Shown here in pieces: positions 1-12,320 of a stretch of DNA of 64,000 bases. The stretch covers positions 10,769,794 through 10,833,793 of the forward strand of contig JAJEKV010000025.1 in NCBI GenBank assembly GCA_021234155.1, given 5' to 3'. A model generated the notes under the pieces. It saw only the letters and a program-made list of their open reading frames with translations. It was not told where the DNA came from and did no database searches. Source of the DNA: Isoetes taiwanensis (Eukaryota; Streptophyta; Lycopodiopsida; Isoetales; Isoetaceae). A program made the position numbers and the translations under genes. Positions within the stretch are counted from its first letter, which is position 1. The number at the start of each line of letters is the position of its first letter.

Positions 1-59
1 CAGAGGCTAGGGGCTGCATAGGCAAGGCAAATGCATTTGAATAAAAGGTGGACGGAATA

Positions 60-316
60 AGTTACGGGACAGAGAGGCTCAGCCTCCGCCGTACACCAAG
101 ATAGCGAGGGCTGGACCCACCAACTGGTAATCCGGACCACTATAAACTCCCGCCATAGAATAACAGCCAGCGTGAAAAGACATAATGCATATGTATATAA
201 GTATGGTATTTGTAGTCAAAAAGGAGACTGGAATACGCTACGGACTGAGGGGTCTAACCCCCGCCGTAGGCCAGGATAGCGAGGGCACGACCCTCCAACT
301 GGTTCCCGGATCACCA
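60..316. repeat. diverged tandem pair, GC-richer module
   Basis: Two related segments, about 65-142 and 233-315, share the order CCGCCGTA, AGATAGCGAGGG or GGATAGCGAGGG, and CCAACTGG followed by CCGGA. Spacing is about 170 bases. No open frame is convincing. It could be part of a transposon untranslated region; origin unknown. Confidence 0.5.
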
Positions 317-999
317 AAATGACTGAAGGAGAGCCTAAAGGCTTTAATAAATAATAGCTTACAAGTGCTCTTACATCAAGTGCTTGAGGATGTGTTGCAG
401 TTATGTGAAGACATCTATAGAATAATCAAAAACCATGTTTGGTACTCTACAAGAAGTTTTGCCAACTGCAGAATGTCCAAGTTGAATAGCTAGTAACACA
501 CAAAACAAGGGAATGGTGATACCACTATCTGCATAATCTGGATGATTGATCTTTTCATTCTTTTATCATCATTAGGTATAAATATAGATTGGCTGTTGTA
601 AGCTATGAAATTGGACGGTTTCTTTGCACAATGCATCAGTTCTATCAACATAGTATATGCATGCTATGTATGAAATTAGGAAGTTTCTTTAGACGCTTTA
701 CACTAATATAAATCTGGACTATTAGGCAGTGACTACATAAGTTGGGGATTGTGTTAATATAGTGTAGTTAGAATATTTCAAGATGGTTTATAAACACGGA
801 CCTTTGGACACGTGATGTTATGTTGAGAGTAATTACTACATATTCATAGCTCCGGATTGGAGCTCTAATCAGTACTAATCAGTTTAGTTTAGGGTTTTTG
901 CAGCCTAACAATAATGGCGTGGGAAAAATCCAAAATCCAGAATGACGGAAAACGGATCTGATAATAATACTGTGCATCAGTGAGCCCATTACTATTAAA
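317..999. other. non-coding stretch, nothing recognised
   Basis: AT-rich sequence without a supportable gene, repeat or structural RNA on either strand. Confidence 0.5.
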
Positions 1000-1381
1000 G
1001 TTTTTCCTCGAAAACCCGTCGGGGCGGGGTTTTTTAATCCTGATAGTAATCGGCATCACTAATATAGCCCAGGTCATAGACATGAAAGAGGGTTTGTAAT
1101 ATGAACCGCACAAAAGCGGCTCATAAACCCCATACAAATTGTTCAGTTAAAAGCTGATTGATAACGACGCATCATTGCACGGCGATGAAGCCGAAGTAAA
1201 GTGGGATGTTGGTAATAATAGAAAAAAGTCAGCCTTCAGAAAAGGCTACATCATAACAGCGTGATGTGCTAGTAGTGCCCTTTTAGGGAGCTCGCCCATG
1301 CTACACAAGTCCAGGGGCCTCACGGCACAAGGGACGTTAATGTATATTCTATTCTATTCTATTCTATTCTATTCTATTCTA
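1000..1381 (+). mobile_element. LINE 3' end, type B, with (ATTCT)n tail
   Basis: The block beginning CCTCGAAAACCCGTCGGGG and running into GGGGTTTTTTAATCCTGATAG matches the 3' untranslated region of the LINE tail at 16870-17206 (minus strand). It continues into a second module starting near 1250 (ACAGCGTGATGTGCTAGTAG) and ends with GGGACGTTAATGT plus about seven ATTCT units (1344-1381). The second module recurs at 1381-1480 and, inverted, at 28528-28652. I infer a 5'-truncated non-LTR retrotransposon end. No coding part is preserved. Confidence 0.6.
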
Positions 1382-1480
1382 TAACAGCGTGATGTGCTAG
1401 TAGTGCCCTTTTAGGGAGCTCGCCCATGCTACACAAGTCCAGGGGCCTCGCGGCACAAGGGGCCAAGGCATTACGGAATG
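1381..1480 (+). mobile_element. second, tandem copy of the LINE type B terminal module
   Basis: Starts immediately after the ATTCT tract of the preceding copy with ATAACAGCGTGATGTGCTAG and is nearly identical for about 90 bases up to GCGGCACAAGGGG. It lacks its own pentanucleotide tail. Head-to-tail dimerisation through the tail repeat is the simplest reading. Confidence 0.6.
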
Positions 1481-1512
1481 TTTCAACGACATACTTAATT
1501 GTTTTCTGTGTT

Positions 1513-1573
<61 letters not shown>
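1513..1573. repeat. (CT)n microsatellite
   Basis: About 30 uninterrupted CT units. Serine/leucine frames read through it are artefacts. Confidence 0.95.
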
Positions 1574-1575
<2 letters not shown>

Positions 1576-1659
1576 GTCTAGTGGTAACACACTAGATCTA
1601 GCAACTATAGGTCTCGAGTAGAATCGCTTTCTGAACGGCTGGGGTGTCAAAATCCCACA

Positions 1660-1660
<1 letters not shown>
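1574..1660 (+). mobile_element. tRNA-like SINE head (pol III A-box)
   Basis: TAGTCTAGTGG near 1575 fits the pol III A-box consensus TRGYNNARNNG at every position, and the TCTAGTGGT core resembles Glu/Asp tRNAs. About 40 bases on, CTCGAGTAGAATCGC resembles a damaged B-box/T-arm. It sits between CT-rich blocks. It cannot be a working tRNA because the cloverleaf is incomplete. A tRNA-derived SINE is the best guess. Confidence 0.4.
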
Positions 1661-2112
<452 letters not shown>

Positions 2113-2509
2113 TATTCTTTTGTATTTTATATCTCTAACTTTATAGTTGGTCCCTCACTGACTTTAATGGAGGTAGGTGTCACTGACAGCTTTACGTTGG
2201 GTCTCAAATGACAAGGTAGCTGATTTGGATGGCATGCAAGAAGAACTTTGAGCATCAAATTGTCGTCGTAACCTAATTAGTTTGTTCAATAGAGACGATC
2301 AAGAAGGGTCACCGTGGAACAGAGTAGTTTCAATATATAAAGTAGAGGACAAATATGTTCTGGCAATTATTGCACATTATGGTGCTTGAGCAGCAATTGG
2401 CATTGTTGGCAGAGGAAATAGGGATGCATTTACTCGGATAGGCAGGTTTTAGACTCAAGCATTTAGAGGAAATAAGGATACATACACTCAGACAGGCAAG
2501 TTTAGGCCC
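2113..2509. other. non-coding stretch before the LINE copy
   Basis: No gene seen. A diverged internal repeat (GAGGAAATAGGGATGCAT near 2414 and GAGGAAATAAGGATACAT near 2465) is present. Confidence 0.4.
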
Positions 2510-4388
2510 AAGCATTTCACAATTGATCACATTGTTACATTGTGCACCCTATTGGAAGACAATAAAAATAAATGACATGATCTATATTGCTTCTTCATGG
2601 ACTTTGCAAAAGCTCTCAATATTGTGCATAGGAGAAGTTCTGGAAGAGACTATCCTTGCTAGACATCCCGTATGAACTGTGAAATGCAATACATGGGATT
2701 TATGAGACAGTCACAACATGAACGCCTCCACCATGCCACCCTATCAACTGTGGGGTGCTTACGTCATTTTTTTTCCTTCTTTTTTTTTTTTTTTTTTAAT
2801 TTACCAGGTTTGTTTAACCCCTCTACAACAAATCCTGCAATTTGAGCCTATCCATCTGGCATGCTACATCACCTAAACTTAACATGTTTCGTTAGATCTT
2901 TCAATTTCCACATCATGGTTAGCAAAATTCCAAATATCAAACTAAAATTGTAGGCGCACCGGCTTCTTTGAAAATGGGGTGATGGAGCTCACTTTTACAT
3001 CAGATTACGGTGGGCTGATATATGATGATGATGTGGACCACCTTGCTTACACTCCGGCAGACATGAAGCGCCATCTCAATGCTCAACGAGCGCGTTACGG
3101 TGGTGACATGCGAGTGAACCTGGCTAAGACTAAGGTGGTCCTCATATCATCCTCACGTCAGCCATGAGCCCCCTTCTTCAGTTACTGGCGGCAAAATGTG
3201 AAAGTGGCATCCACCTACAAGTATTTGGGAATGGAGTTCCCCTCTAGTATGCAGTGGGATGCTTACATCCATCTACGAACACCAGTGGCCTGGAAGGCAC
3301 TAGAGGCAATGCAGAACAACAGTCATAGAGCAGAGTTATACGACTAGACCCATCAGCCGCACCTGTTCGGGGCCTTGATAGAGCTTGTCCCTTTATAGGG
3401 GACGAGATTCTGGACCCCTGTGGTGTCCCTCTCTACCTAAATAATTTGGAGCAGGTACAGAAAGCCTTTTTAGTTGGGGTTGAAGTCCACAGTCCCATAT
3501 CAGATCCTACTATGGGTGATAGGTTTCTTATCCATTTAGATGGCAATCCTGGATTGCCACATCGTCTACTTTCAGAAGGTGGTCACTATGGACGATGATC
3601 GCATCCTTAGCCTGTCTTATATCATGACAATGGGGCCACAGCGCCTCACGGCCTGTTGGAAGGAAAAGTGAGCTCAGTAGCTCTCCAGATGGAATGTGCA
3701 GGAGCACATATGAATATAGGTGCAAACATAGGCAGACTGCCACAACTTGAGGCAGTACTTTGATGCTTGCTTCCTCAAAAAGTTTTGGGAGGCCAGCACT
3801 CTTAAATAGGTCAAGACGACACATTACCAGTGCCACGTGAATCCTTCATTGGAAACGGGACCCGCAACGCTACTTGTGTACCATCTGCCTATGAAAAGGC
3901 GCAGACTCATTGCCTCGATCCGCATGGCTGCATATCGTCTCCAAATTGAGACAGAAAGATGGATTGGGGAGCCACGACAAGACAAGCTCTATTGATGCTG
4001 GGAGCCGTTGAAGATGAATGTCATACCCTCTGTGTTTGTCCAAATATGACTAAAAGGCGGGTGCGTTATCTTGGTTGTCAGGCTTGGTACATGTGATAAT
4101 GAGCATGGCTCCAGTTCAGATGCTGGGATCGTACCTACAGGAGGTCGTACATCTGCAGATCAACTATGTCCCCGGACATTCGCATGAGTTGAATATGTCT
4201 TACTTGATATGTATATTTGTATAGTTTGACATCACTTTTATTGCTTCTACAATTTTTTCCTCAAAAAACTTTCGAGGCGGGCTTTTTTTTAACGCGGACA
4301 GTAATAAGTCTGCTATGCTCTCTTTTGGATCCCATAGGCTGATTGGTCTCCGTGGACAATAAAAACTTTATTCTATTCTACTCTTCGA
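2510..4388 (+). mobile_element. decayed non-LTR retrotransposon (LINE), 3' half with ATTCT tail
   Basis: Disrupted frames give reverse-transcriptase pieces that line up with the better copy at 13214-15120. TIDHIVTLC and DFAKAL lie at 2517-2620. A damaged YADD region with HLNAQRARYGGDMRVNLAK is at 3010-3135. YKYLGMEF is near 3220, VQKAFL near 3455, RRRLIASIR near 3900, and a terminal C-H-C segment (DECHTLCVC) near 4012. The untranslated end (AACTTTCGAGGCGGG at 4268, GGTCTCCGTGGACAATAAAA at 4345) is followed by (ATTCT)2-3. Multiple stops and frameshifts make it a pseudogene. It starts within the RT domain, so it is 5'-truncated. The deletion between about 2710 and 2980 contains a T-rich tract. 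Confidence 0.75.
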
Positions 4389-6764
4389 AGTATGTGGGTT
4401 TTTTTTTCCTCTATTGTTCTTTTGTACACGATTGTCTCCAGCATGTCATGTCGGTTGGTCCCTTTCTCTTTAGTTTTTTGGCAAAGCCTTATGATTTCAG
4501 AAGCTTCAGCTTCAAATACGAGGAAAATAAACTAGCAGGAGCTGATGACAGTTCTCAAATTCGTGCTTAGAAAAAGTTGCTTGATGCCTTAACTCCAAGA
4601 TGTGTTTCTCTTGGATTTTGAATACCTCAAGCTGGATATGACAAGCAATATACATTCCAAGTGAATTGTTGTCAGCTCGTCGCTGTATTTTGGCAGCTAT
4701 ATATCATGTTTTTAAGCCAATGTTTGAGTTTTGGAGCAGAGACATAGATATATAATATATTTACATTCCTTTGCCTATCTATGATGTCTAATTAAATAGA
4801 GTAGCTATGCCAAAATATGGCTTGGGAGTTTCAAGCGCATGCAACAACTATTGCCAGTCTTTCTAATCAAGCATGTGTTGGGCATTGTCCCAGCTTATTA
4901 CGATAGAAAATCAATTTTATCTATAAATCTTGTGAAGGATAAAGGCTACTCAGTCTAGGAGAATTCATTATTGTGAACTATTCCATAAATCTTGTGAAAG
5001 ACAGTCGCTATTAGAAGGTTTTAAGGTATTCATTACAAACCTGGTAAGATCCGTCTTCTGGAACATTTGAGAGAGAGCACTAACCTATTCCAAGGCTTTT
5101 TGAGAGTCAAGCTATGTTCTTGTTAAGCATAGATATTTAGCTTGTTTCTAATAACAATGTGGGTCTTTTGACCATTGATGCACCGGCCGATAGTACATTT
5201 TTTTATCCTAATTAGCCAAAGAAAGGTTCCATAGCTTAAAATTTTCTCAATTTGTGCACTCTAGATTGTGACTGTTACTCTGATAAGATAAGGAATATTT
5301 ATCTGTGAGTATCTAGAAGGCATATATTCATGCATTATTTATAGGGATTACGTATGAGACTGTTTCATAGTAGTTCCCTTTAAAAAAAAAACTATTCTAT
5401 TCTATTCTATTCTTTTGGTGCAACTACCATTTACTCAATCCTCACCATTTGATTTATTGGAGTACTAAGCATCATTGGCATTACTCTCCTTATCCGGAAA
5501 AAATCATTCTCATTCTCATTCTCATTCTTATCCGGAGGCTAAGGCTAAATTATTTGTTGTCAGATATTTTACATATACAAGCATTTCATTTAATCATTAC
5601 TCTTTTTAAAAGGTTATTTATTGAGAGGTCTAACACCAATAATCTTCTAGTTTTTAAGTGGATGTCAGTGAACAAAATGTTCTAATTTTTGGCTTCCTAG
5701 ATGTTCTTGTTTATGAAGGATCTACCAATGTATTGTCAACAATCTTATTCAAGTGTTGCTCTTTCATTGACTCCTTCTGTGTAAAGGATATGCTTGGGAA
5801 TGATAGCAACCAGAGAAGGCAAGATGTAATTATTGCAGTTTAGAAAACAAAGAAGTGGAGCTTGCTTTGAAGTTTATGATAGAATGATGTAATCGATATA
5901 AAAATAATTTGCTATAGGCTGCAAACATCATATTCGCTCTAGATTTGGCTTTAAAAACATGCAAAAAAGCTAATCCACAAGCATAAGTATAGGTAAGCCT
6001 GTGACGTTCATCTATTATCCTTTATCTTGCTATTTCAGAGCATTTATTATTCTATTGTTCATATGAGAATGCTTGGAAGTTGTATTCCATCCTAAGGGAT
6101 GTGCTTCATGTGTATAGAGCTCCAATGCAAAAACATCATTTGAGGAAACTTGTTCGTGGGAGTGGCCTCCATATTATAGTGCAATCTTCTCCTTTGGATG
6201 TGGAACTCGCTATTCAAGCTAGATTACCAGCATCTGAACAAATTCCTTTATTAGTGATCTTCATTCTTCAGTAATTGGAAACCGTCAACATCATTGAAAA
6301 GTGGCCAACATATACCAATCTACCACTATGAACTGTTTTTTTGGATTGCTTGGAAATGATTTTGCTAATGGGAAGCAAACATCAATTTTTAGCTTGTTAT
6401 CTGGCCATGGGTAGTTTCAATCTTATTGTTGTTGGTTTTATCAGCATGAATGAAGTCTCTAGGAAACATGATGGCATTGATAATCAATTCATTATTGATT
6501 TCCATGCCAAAGGAGAATAATCATCTAGTAAAGCTGGAGATCTAATCAATTAAGTGAGATCTCAAGAAGAGCAACCTACAATATTGCACTTTGCTCTGGA
6601 TTTGATGCGTGGTCACTGGGTCATTGCAGCCATATCACAAACCCACATGCTGTATATAATGCTTCAGATACAAGCTATGGAAATGAGGGTTCATATGGTA
6701 AGTCTAAAACCTGACAAGAATTTACCACTGCTTACTATGGTGAAGGAAGTGGAATTGAATGAAA
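4389..6764. other. AT-rich intergenic DNA, no gene recognised
   Basis: No convincing coding frame. Simple repeats include (ATTCT)4 at 5392-5416 after an A-run and a CATTCT hexanucleotide run at about 5504-5532. Short frames near 5450-5840, 6080-6274 and 6554-6769 resemble nothing I recognise and are probably chance. Confidence 0.5.
5392..5416. repeat. short (ATTCT)n tract
   Basis: Four ATTCT units follow a run of ten A residues. It matches the tail motif of the LINE family, but no LINE body is visible upstream, so it may be an isolated microsatellite or a nearly fully truncated insertion. Confidence 0.7.
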
Positions 6765-7053
6765 TATAGGGTCAAAGCATGGAGCTGGGGAGCATTTTTG
6801 CGCCAGCCAAGCACCCCCTAAGCACCTAATGTGGGAAATTTTACTTATTTTTATCTTTTTTTCTATAACTCCGATGAAGCTGAAATTTTGTATTCCAAGG
6901 CGTAATATGAATGTGTTTCAGGGAAAAATATCAAAAAAATAAAAGAAAAATATTTTTTTAAAATACAAAGAAAATAGCTCCGGAAAGCACCCCCTAAGCA
7001 CCATGTGTCGCTGACACAAAAAGTGTCCCCCACCTCCATGCTTTGACCCTATA
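6765..7053. mobile_element. MITE-like element with 26-bp terminal inverted repeats
   Basis: The left end TATAGGGTCAAAGCATGGAG (to 6790) is matched in inverted orientation by 7028-7053 with one mismatch in 26 bases. Each end is bordered by TA, consistent with a TA target duplication of the Tc1/mariner (Stowaway-like) type, though the terminal TATA is itself palindromic. The 289-bp element is non-coding. A direct repeat AGCACCCCCTAAGCACC occurs just inside each end (6808 and 6984). Confidence 0.75.
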
Positions 7054-7595
7054 GCCCAAATCCCATAACACACCAAAACCAAAAGTTTCAAATTTTATTT
7101 TCGATATATCATCTCTTCAATATCTTCATAAAAGCTTACCGCAATGATACAGGACAAAAGACATGATCGAAATGATCAGCTGGACAGGGAGTATGATTTC
7201 ATGTTATGTAAATCATGTTTTAATCAGGTGTGGAACCTTATCAAGTCCGTCCGGAAATTTATTGTTTTGACCCAGCTCTCTTAGCGCTTCTCTTCTTTAT
7301 CTATTTTTAGTGACATAGATATTACATCAATGGTTTGTTCTCCAACCAAAAATTTGTAAAAAGGATTTGCAAAAGTAATCTGGCCAGATTGATCCTAACT
7401 CGGATCCAAAAAGAGGGAAAAGGTCTTGTAGGCTCTCTTTTTGCTAGTATTTATCTGTGGATGCAAAATAATTGCTTGGTCTTGGCACTGAATGGTCTAA
7501 ATAAGCCAAATTATAATTGCCTATTGATTTATGCATATAGCATAAGTCTAAATTTATTGTAGAAAGGAGGTAATTGAAAAAAATACAAATTGCCT
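7054..7595. other. intergenic, nothing recognised
   Basis: AT-rich sequence without a supportable feature. The short frame at 7335-7562 has no recognisable domain. Confidence 0.5.
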
Positions 7596-8624
7596 GTGCA
7601 GGATTGCTTCTTTTCTTTTTTCTTTTTTTTTCTTTTTTTTTTTGAAGGCACGGTGGGTTTTTTATATTTCATTTAAAAAAGATAGTGAATAAATCACTTG
7701 GAGCCATATCCAACAGTTGACATAACCTCTTTGCTGCATGTAATGGTTCATTAGCAGCATTACTAGAATAAAATTAAGCATAACAATGCTTATAATAAAA
7801 AGTTAAGAAGATATACACAAAATGGACTAGATCAGTTCAAATAGTTTTCTGTAACCTCAGACTTCAATCATCAGCATCAGTCAGAGCTTGCATAGTTAAG
7901 TCAGCAACTGCAGTGTTTCCAAATATGCATAGCATCTGATCCAGCTGCTTAATGGAAAACGCGGTAAAGTCAAGGAATAGGAGTATGTGAGCCTCTTTTC
8001 TCTGCGGCCATTTATGAAATAATCGTATGAAATAGGGCTTCAGGTTGTTGAACATCCATTCTTCTTTTCTTTTTAGCATTCTCTGTAGTGCCATAGCATG
8101 GACTACATCCTGTTTCAGAATAATCATGGTTTCTGCTACCTTGCATCTTGTCATCATGTCTTGTCCCCATCTAGATGGAGCTCCAGCCTCAATCAGCCTC
8201 TTCATTTGTTCTATGAAGCAAACCATTTGCATCAGTTAGTAATAAGAAGAAGAAATTAAAATTCCCAGTGAATTTCCAAATTCTATATATCCTGGCCATC
8301 TTATGTGCCATGGCCGAGTCCGTGATTGTTTGTAGCGGACACACTTTGAGCCATGTAATATTAGGTTGTTTCCTCTCAATGGCTTCCCGATTTCTATGTT
8401 TCCATATGCACCAGCAACAGAGGGCTCTAGTAGTGATCACAATTTTCGAGTCAGCTTTTAGAAATTCCTTTAAGTCACCCAGGGGAGTCTCTGTTCAGCT
8501 GTGATGTCCAAGTCCAAGAATCCTGGAGTCATGAGCACTCAAATACATGGTTAGATGTTTCCATTCCTCCACAACCGAGAGGGCACTCCTTTGGTATATT
8601 AGCATCATAGTGCAGGATTGCTTC
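7596..8624 (-). mobile_element. 5'-truncated L1-type plant LINE with 15-bp target-site duplication
   Basis: GTGCAGGATTGCTTC occurs exactly at 7596-7610 and 8610-8624 and brackets the insertion. The T-rich tract at 7611-7642 is the poly-A tail of a minus-strand element. The 5' end of the insert (8609 downward) encodes a reverse-transcriptase zinc-binding segment with ECPLGCGG, ETSNHVFEC, and then CIWKHRNREAIERK, which are hallmarks of the C-terminus of plant L1-like ORF2. A frameshift near 8230 passes into a 122-codon frame (8232-7864) ending LTDADD that I do not recognise. It may be the rest of ORF2. Only the last ~1 kb of the element was inserted. Confidence 0.85.
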
Positions 8625-9830
8625 CAATGAACATTATTTTCCGAGGGTTAGGGGCGTGGCAAGACATCTCGAGCTTGAAGGGACAGTGAATGATTTGCAG
8701 ATATTTTGTCATTAGAGAAGAATAGTGTTTCTTAGTTGCGATTGATGCTTGGATTATTTGAATAGAATGATTAGATAGTGGAATTCATTTGTTTCTATCA
8801 TAGGCAGTCTTTATAGTAATTGCTTTTTTATCTTATTTCTAAAATACATAAGAAAGCTACTTAATGTAGGTACATTGCAGATGAGGCAAATGCATTATCA
8901 ACTTAGATAGCTCTGTTTGAGCATTAGCATGCCTCCTTGCATGTTGGTAACACCGTTATGAAACAGGGGATGGCGTTCTTACAAAGGAGAAGCAGTTTAA
9001 AGATGGTATGCGCAACCCATTACTATTCCAAGCTGCTACTATTGATTTTTTATTCTTTTATATTTCCCTTGTGGTGTTCCTTCTTACATTCTATTTTGAA
9101 GCATTGAACAAGGACCTACAACAATGACGACGACGACAAAGACTTCAATGTTGACGACATTTGTCTCTAGCTCAGATCTGTTGAGATGACATGGATATGG
9201 TGTGCATCAGACTGTGCAAACCTTCATTCATTTACAAAATTTGCAGACTAACTAAATAGCAATGCAATTTTGAACAGGGACTACATTATCTCATAGCGCT
9301 TGATCAGCCATGAGTAGTGGTTTACCCTCTAGTTGCATGCTAATGGCAAATGACAATAACTTGGATAAAGGGATGATGAAGGGAAGTGTACAATTGCCAC
9401 ATGATTTTTTGCTGCAGAATCTGTGAGAATGGGGACCTGAACTCCTCCAGGCTATAACACAGGAATGTGTTTTTCCTCGTAAAGTTTCGAAGTGTTGATT
9501 TAACTTTTGGAGCATACTTCCTTCTCTTTTCAAAAAGAGGAAGTGGAAAATTAATGGTGCCCCATGGCTGGTGGATATCATCATTTTCATTGAAAGTGTA
9601 GAGATGCAATTGGCCATTATAAGTCGAGATGGTAGAATTGAATTTCATTTGGTAACTAATGTACCAAGCACAATGCAGCTTTGTCCATAGAATTAATTTT
9701 TTCGTTTCTCTGTAGTACAATAACAGGAAGGTTTCGGGGGGATTTGATATGGTAATTTAAGACCATAGATGACACTTCTAAAACAAGTAAATGGGTTGTT
9801 AAAAAAAAGGGGGGATAAAAAGGAAAAAAA
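8625..9830. other. intergenic, nothing recognised
   Basis: No domain or repeat is apparent. Overlapping minus-strand frames at 9291-9720 are poly-F/low-complexity influenced and resemble no protein I know. Confidence 0.4.
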
Positions 9831-9837
9831 GAAAGGA

Positions 9838-9960
9838 AAAAAAAAAAAAAAAAAAAATTCAAAAAAAAAAAAAAAATAGCTTGATGGTTGCATTGGTTAA
9901 AGCATTCTTATAAGGATATTAAATTATTTTGATAGCGGTTCAAGTCTCTGCATACCATAT
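9838..9960 (+). mobile_element. A-rich tract followed by tRNA-like SINE head
   Basis: Runs of A (9838-9857, 9861-9876) precede TAGCTTGATGGTTGCATTGG, which resembles a pol III A-box with one mismatch. GTTCAAGTC at 9938-9946 matches the B-box GWTCRANNC exactly. Spacing of about 60 bases is longer than in a tRNA gene but acceptable for a SINE. The 3' limit is unclear. Confidence 0.5.
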
Positions 9961-11468
9961 TCTAAAACCTTAGGCGAATGTATATAGAGATGTGCCCCCG
10001 TATTTCATATTTCAAAATTATAGATGCCTTGACCATAACCGAATGAAAGGTGCCCAGAGACCCTAACATAAAATCTGGGCCGTAGGATGGAGGGATCCAA
10101 CGATCGAGGTTGTCTGGGGCACACCTCGTTTAGAATATGCAGATGATTCTATGCATTATAAAATACTTAGTCCACCATGGCAACATAGATATTCAGATCG
10201 AACTCAAGATATACTCACATGGCACTTTTTGGGTGGCCAAATCGAGAAGTGACAAGTAGAATACATTGTTTTATCTCCAGTTTGGATATCTCTAGGATAT
10301 AAAGCATATACAATCAATATAGAATAAAATAAGAGAGCCCACAACTTTACAAGCAAAGTCTACAACATAGATTCTTTCAAAGGGGCCTATTCATCATTAA
10401 AGAATAGCTAATAAATCATTATGTTGTACAAATAACCTCGATAAATACTAGTCACTTGCTCTCATATATTCATGCCTAGGTTAATGTTTCTATTGCGCCC
10501 CGGACAACAATCAAGGTATAAATGCCCTTGTCTTACATAGCAAACAAAACTTCATATTCCTATGCTTGAAAATTCCTGGCATGCTCTCATATGTAATCCA
10601 ATTAGCTCCTATATTATTCCAAGCTAATAAATCGAACCAACCAACCATCACTAGTAAGAATTGCATGATGCAATTCCCGAGAGATGCTTACTGTTCTTTC
10701 GATGTGTCCCTCAATAAGAGAATGCATATATGAGACACAACCTCAAGTTGCTGATCTTCTATCATATATTAGAATTTCAAATGTGGCACTTCACATTGCT
10801 GTAACATTCCCTTCCACCTTAGCTTTGGTATGTTCTTATCCATGTTTCAATCATATGTCTAGATCATAAATATGTCAAATGCAATCCAAACATAGTTAGT
10901 TCCAGTTATAGCTTATTCTAGCTCATAGTTATGATATTAAACTCAAGCAAAGCCTGCCAGAAACCAACTCAACCACCACAACCTAGGATATATTAACACC
11001 TCATAATCAAAGATCTAGAAGCTTTAATCCACCTTTAACAAGCCACTTAATGTCTCCTTAATGTAGAAATAATTCACCTATGTGATAAGGAAAGATGCTA
11101 ACCCCCTAAGATAATGATTTGCTTATAAAGAATACGTCTTTGACATTCTTTCATTCATAACATTTGCCAATTGGGTCCACTAGACCACCTACATATGAGT
11201 ATAGAATTATATGTAACAACAATACCTCCATATCTACAAAGCTCACTATTCATGCTCCATATAAAGACGTATTCTGAGCATCCCTCATGTTTTGTATAGC
11301 GATGAACATGTCCTCTCATTTCCATGCTTGATAGACCTATCATACATCCTAGGTCATCCCCCACATGGTCTGAAGTATTATCATAGTGTCATCCAATAAG
11401 CAATAACTTTAACTGAAATTCATAATCCACCATGACAACACTAATGATTCAACTATGATATAATACCA
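9961..11468. other. unassigned region upstream of LTR-like segment
   Basis: No coding domain recognised. Near 11450 the sequence ATATAATACCAACTG resembles a degraded complement of the initiator-Met primer site (consensus GCTCTGATACCA). A minus-strand LTR retrotransposon may therefore once have occupied part of this stretch, but no polyprotein motifs survive that I can see. Confidence 0.35.
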
Positions 11469-12320
11469 ACTGTAATGTTCCTTAACCCCCTCGGCCTAAC
11501 CAACTTGCCAAAACATCCGGATACTTATTGGAAATCCATCCCACCCTCTTATATTGGCATTAGAAAATGCCACACCAATAATCTACTCGAGCAGCCTCCC
11601 ATGGGTCCATTATATATATACACCTTATTTAATACGTCCTACAATGCAAGTTTGGACCTATAGAACTACATTCTAGAACTTTCTGGAACATCCTGGAACC
11701 TTATGGAACTTCTAGAAGGATTCTCTTAGATTCCCCTAGATTCCTTTAGATTTTAGAACTTTCTAGAACATTTTGGAACTTTCTGGTTGGCCTAGATTCC
11801 CTTACATTGTAGAACCTTTTGGAACTCCTTAGAGCATTCTAGAATGCTCTGGAAGGATTCCCTAAGATTCTTTTAGATTCCCCTAGTTTCTCTTACATTC
11901 TAGAACTTTCTAGAACTGTTTAAAACTTTCTGGATTCCCTTAGATTTCCTTAAGTTTCCTACATTCTAGAAATTTTTAGAACATTTTAAAACATTCTCTA
12001 ACTTTTGGAACATTCTCGAACTTTCTGGAAGAAGTCCCTTAGATTCCTCTAGATTTCATACATTCTAGAACTTTTAAGACCGTTCTAGAACATTCTAGTC
12101 TAGAATATTCTGGAACTTTTTGGAAGTATTCCTTTAGATTCCTCTAGATTCCCTTACATTCTAGAACTTTCTAGAACTTTTTTTTCTAGAACATTCTCGT
12201 CTACTCGATCTTAATTACATCCTTACTCTGTTTTAATTACATCCAAATTGACGTGAACTGTCAGATCTCGGATTGACGTTCCGGATCGCTCAAAATTCCT
12301 TGGTGTAACACGATTTTATA
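11469..12320 (-). mobile_element. putative LTR of a minus-strand retrotransposon
   Basis: Directly after the PBS-like ATACCAAC the sequence begins TGTAATGTTCC, as LTR ends often do in this orientation. Near 12260 it carries CAGATCTCGGATTGACGTTC, typical of plant LTR U3/R regions. No second LTR copy is found in the window, so this is an inference from boundary motifs only. Confidence 0.35.
11655..12200. repeat. degenerate array of TTCTAGAA / GAACnTTCT motifs
   Basis: About 540 bases consist of imperfect short units alternating TTCTAGAAC, ATTCTGGAAC, CTTTCTGGAA and TTAGATTCC. The palindrome TTCTAGAA and GAA/TTC triplets spaced by two bases recur many times, which is the inverted nGAAn arrangement of heat-shock elements. 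Whether heat-shock factors bind is untested. The array may equally be a neutral minisatellite. Confidence 0.75.

Noticed and set aside
9656-9893. Phe-rich minus-strand frames
   Set aside because: Translation of poly-A tracts read as poly-T; no protein features beyond the homopolymer.
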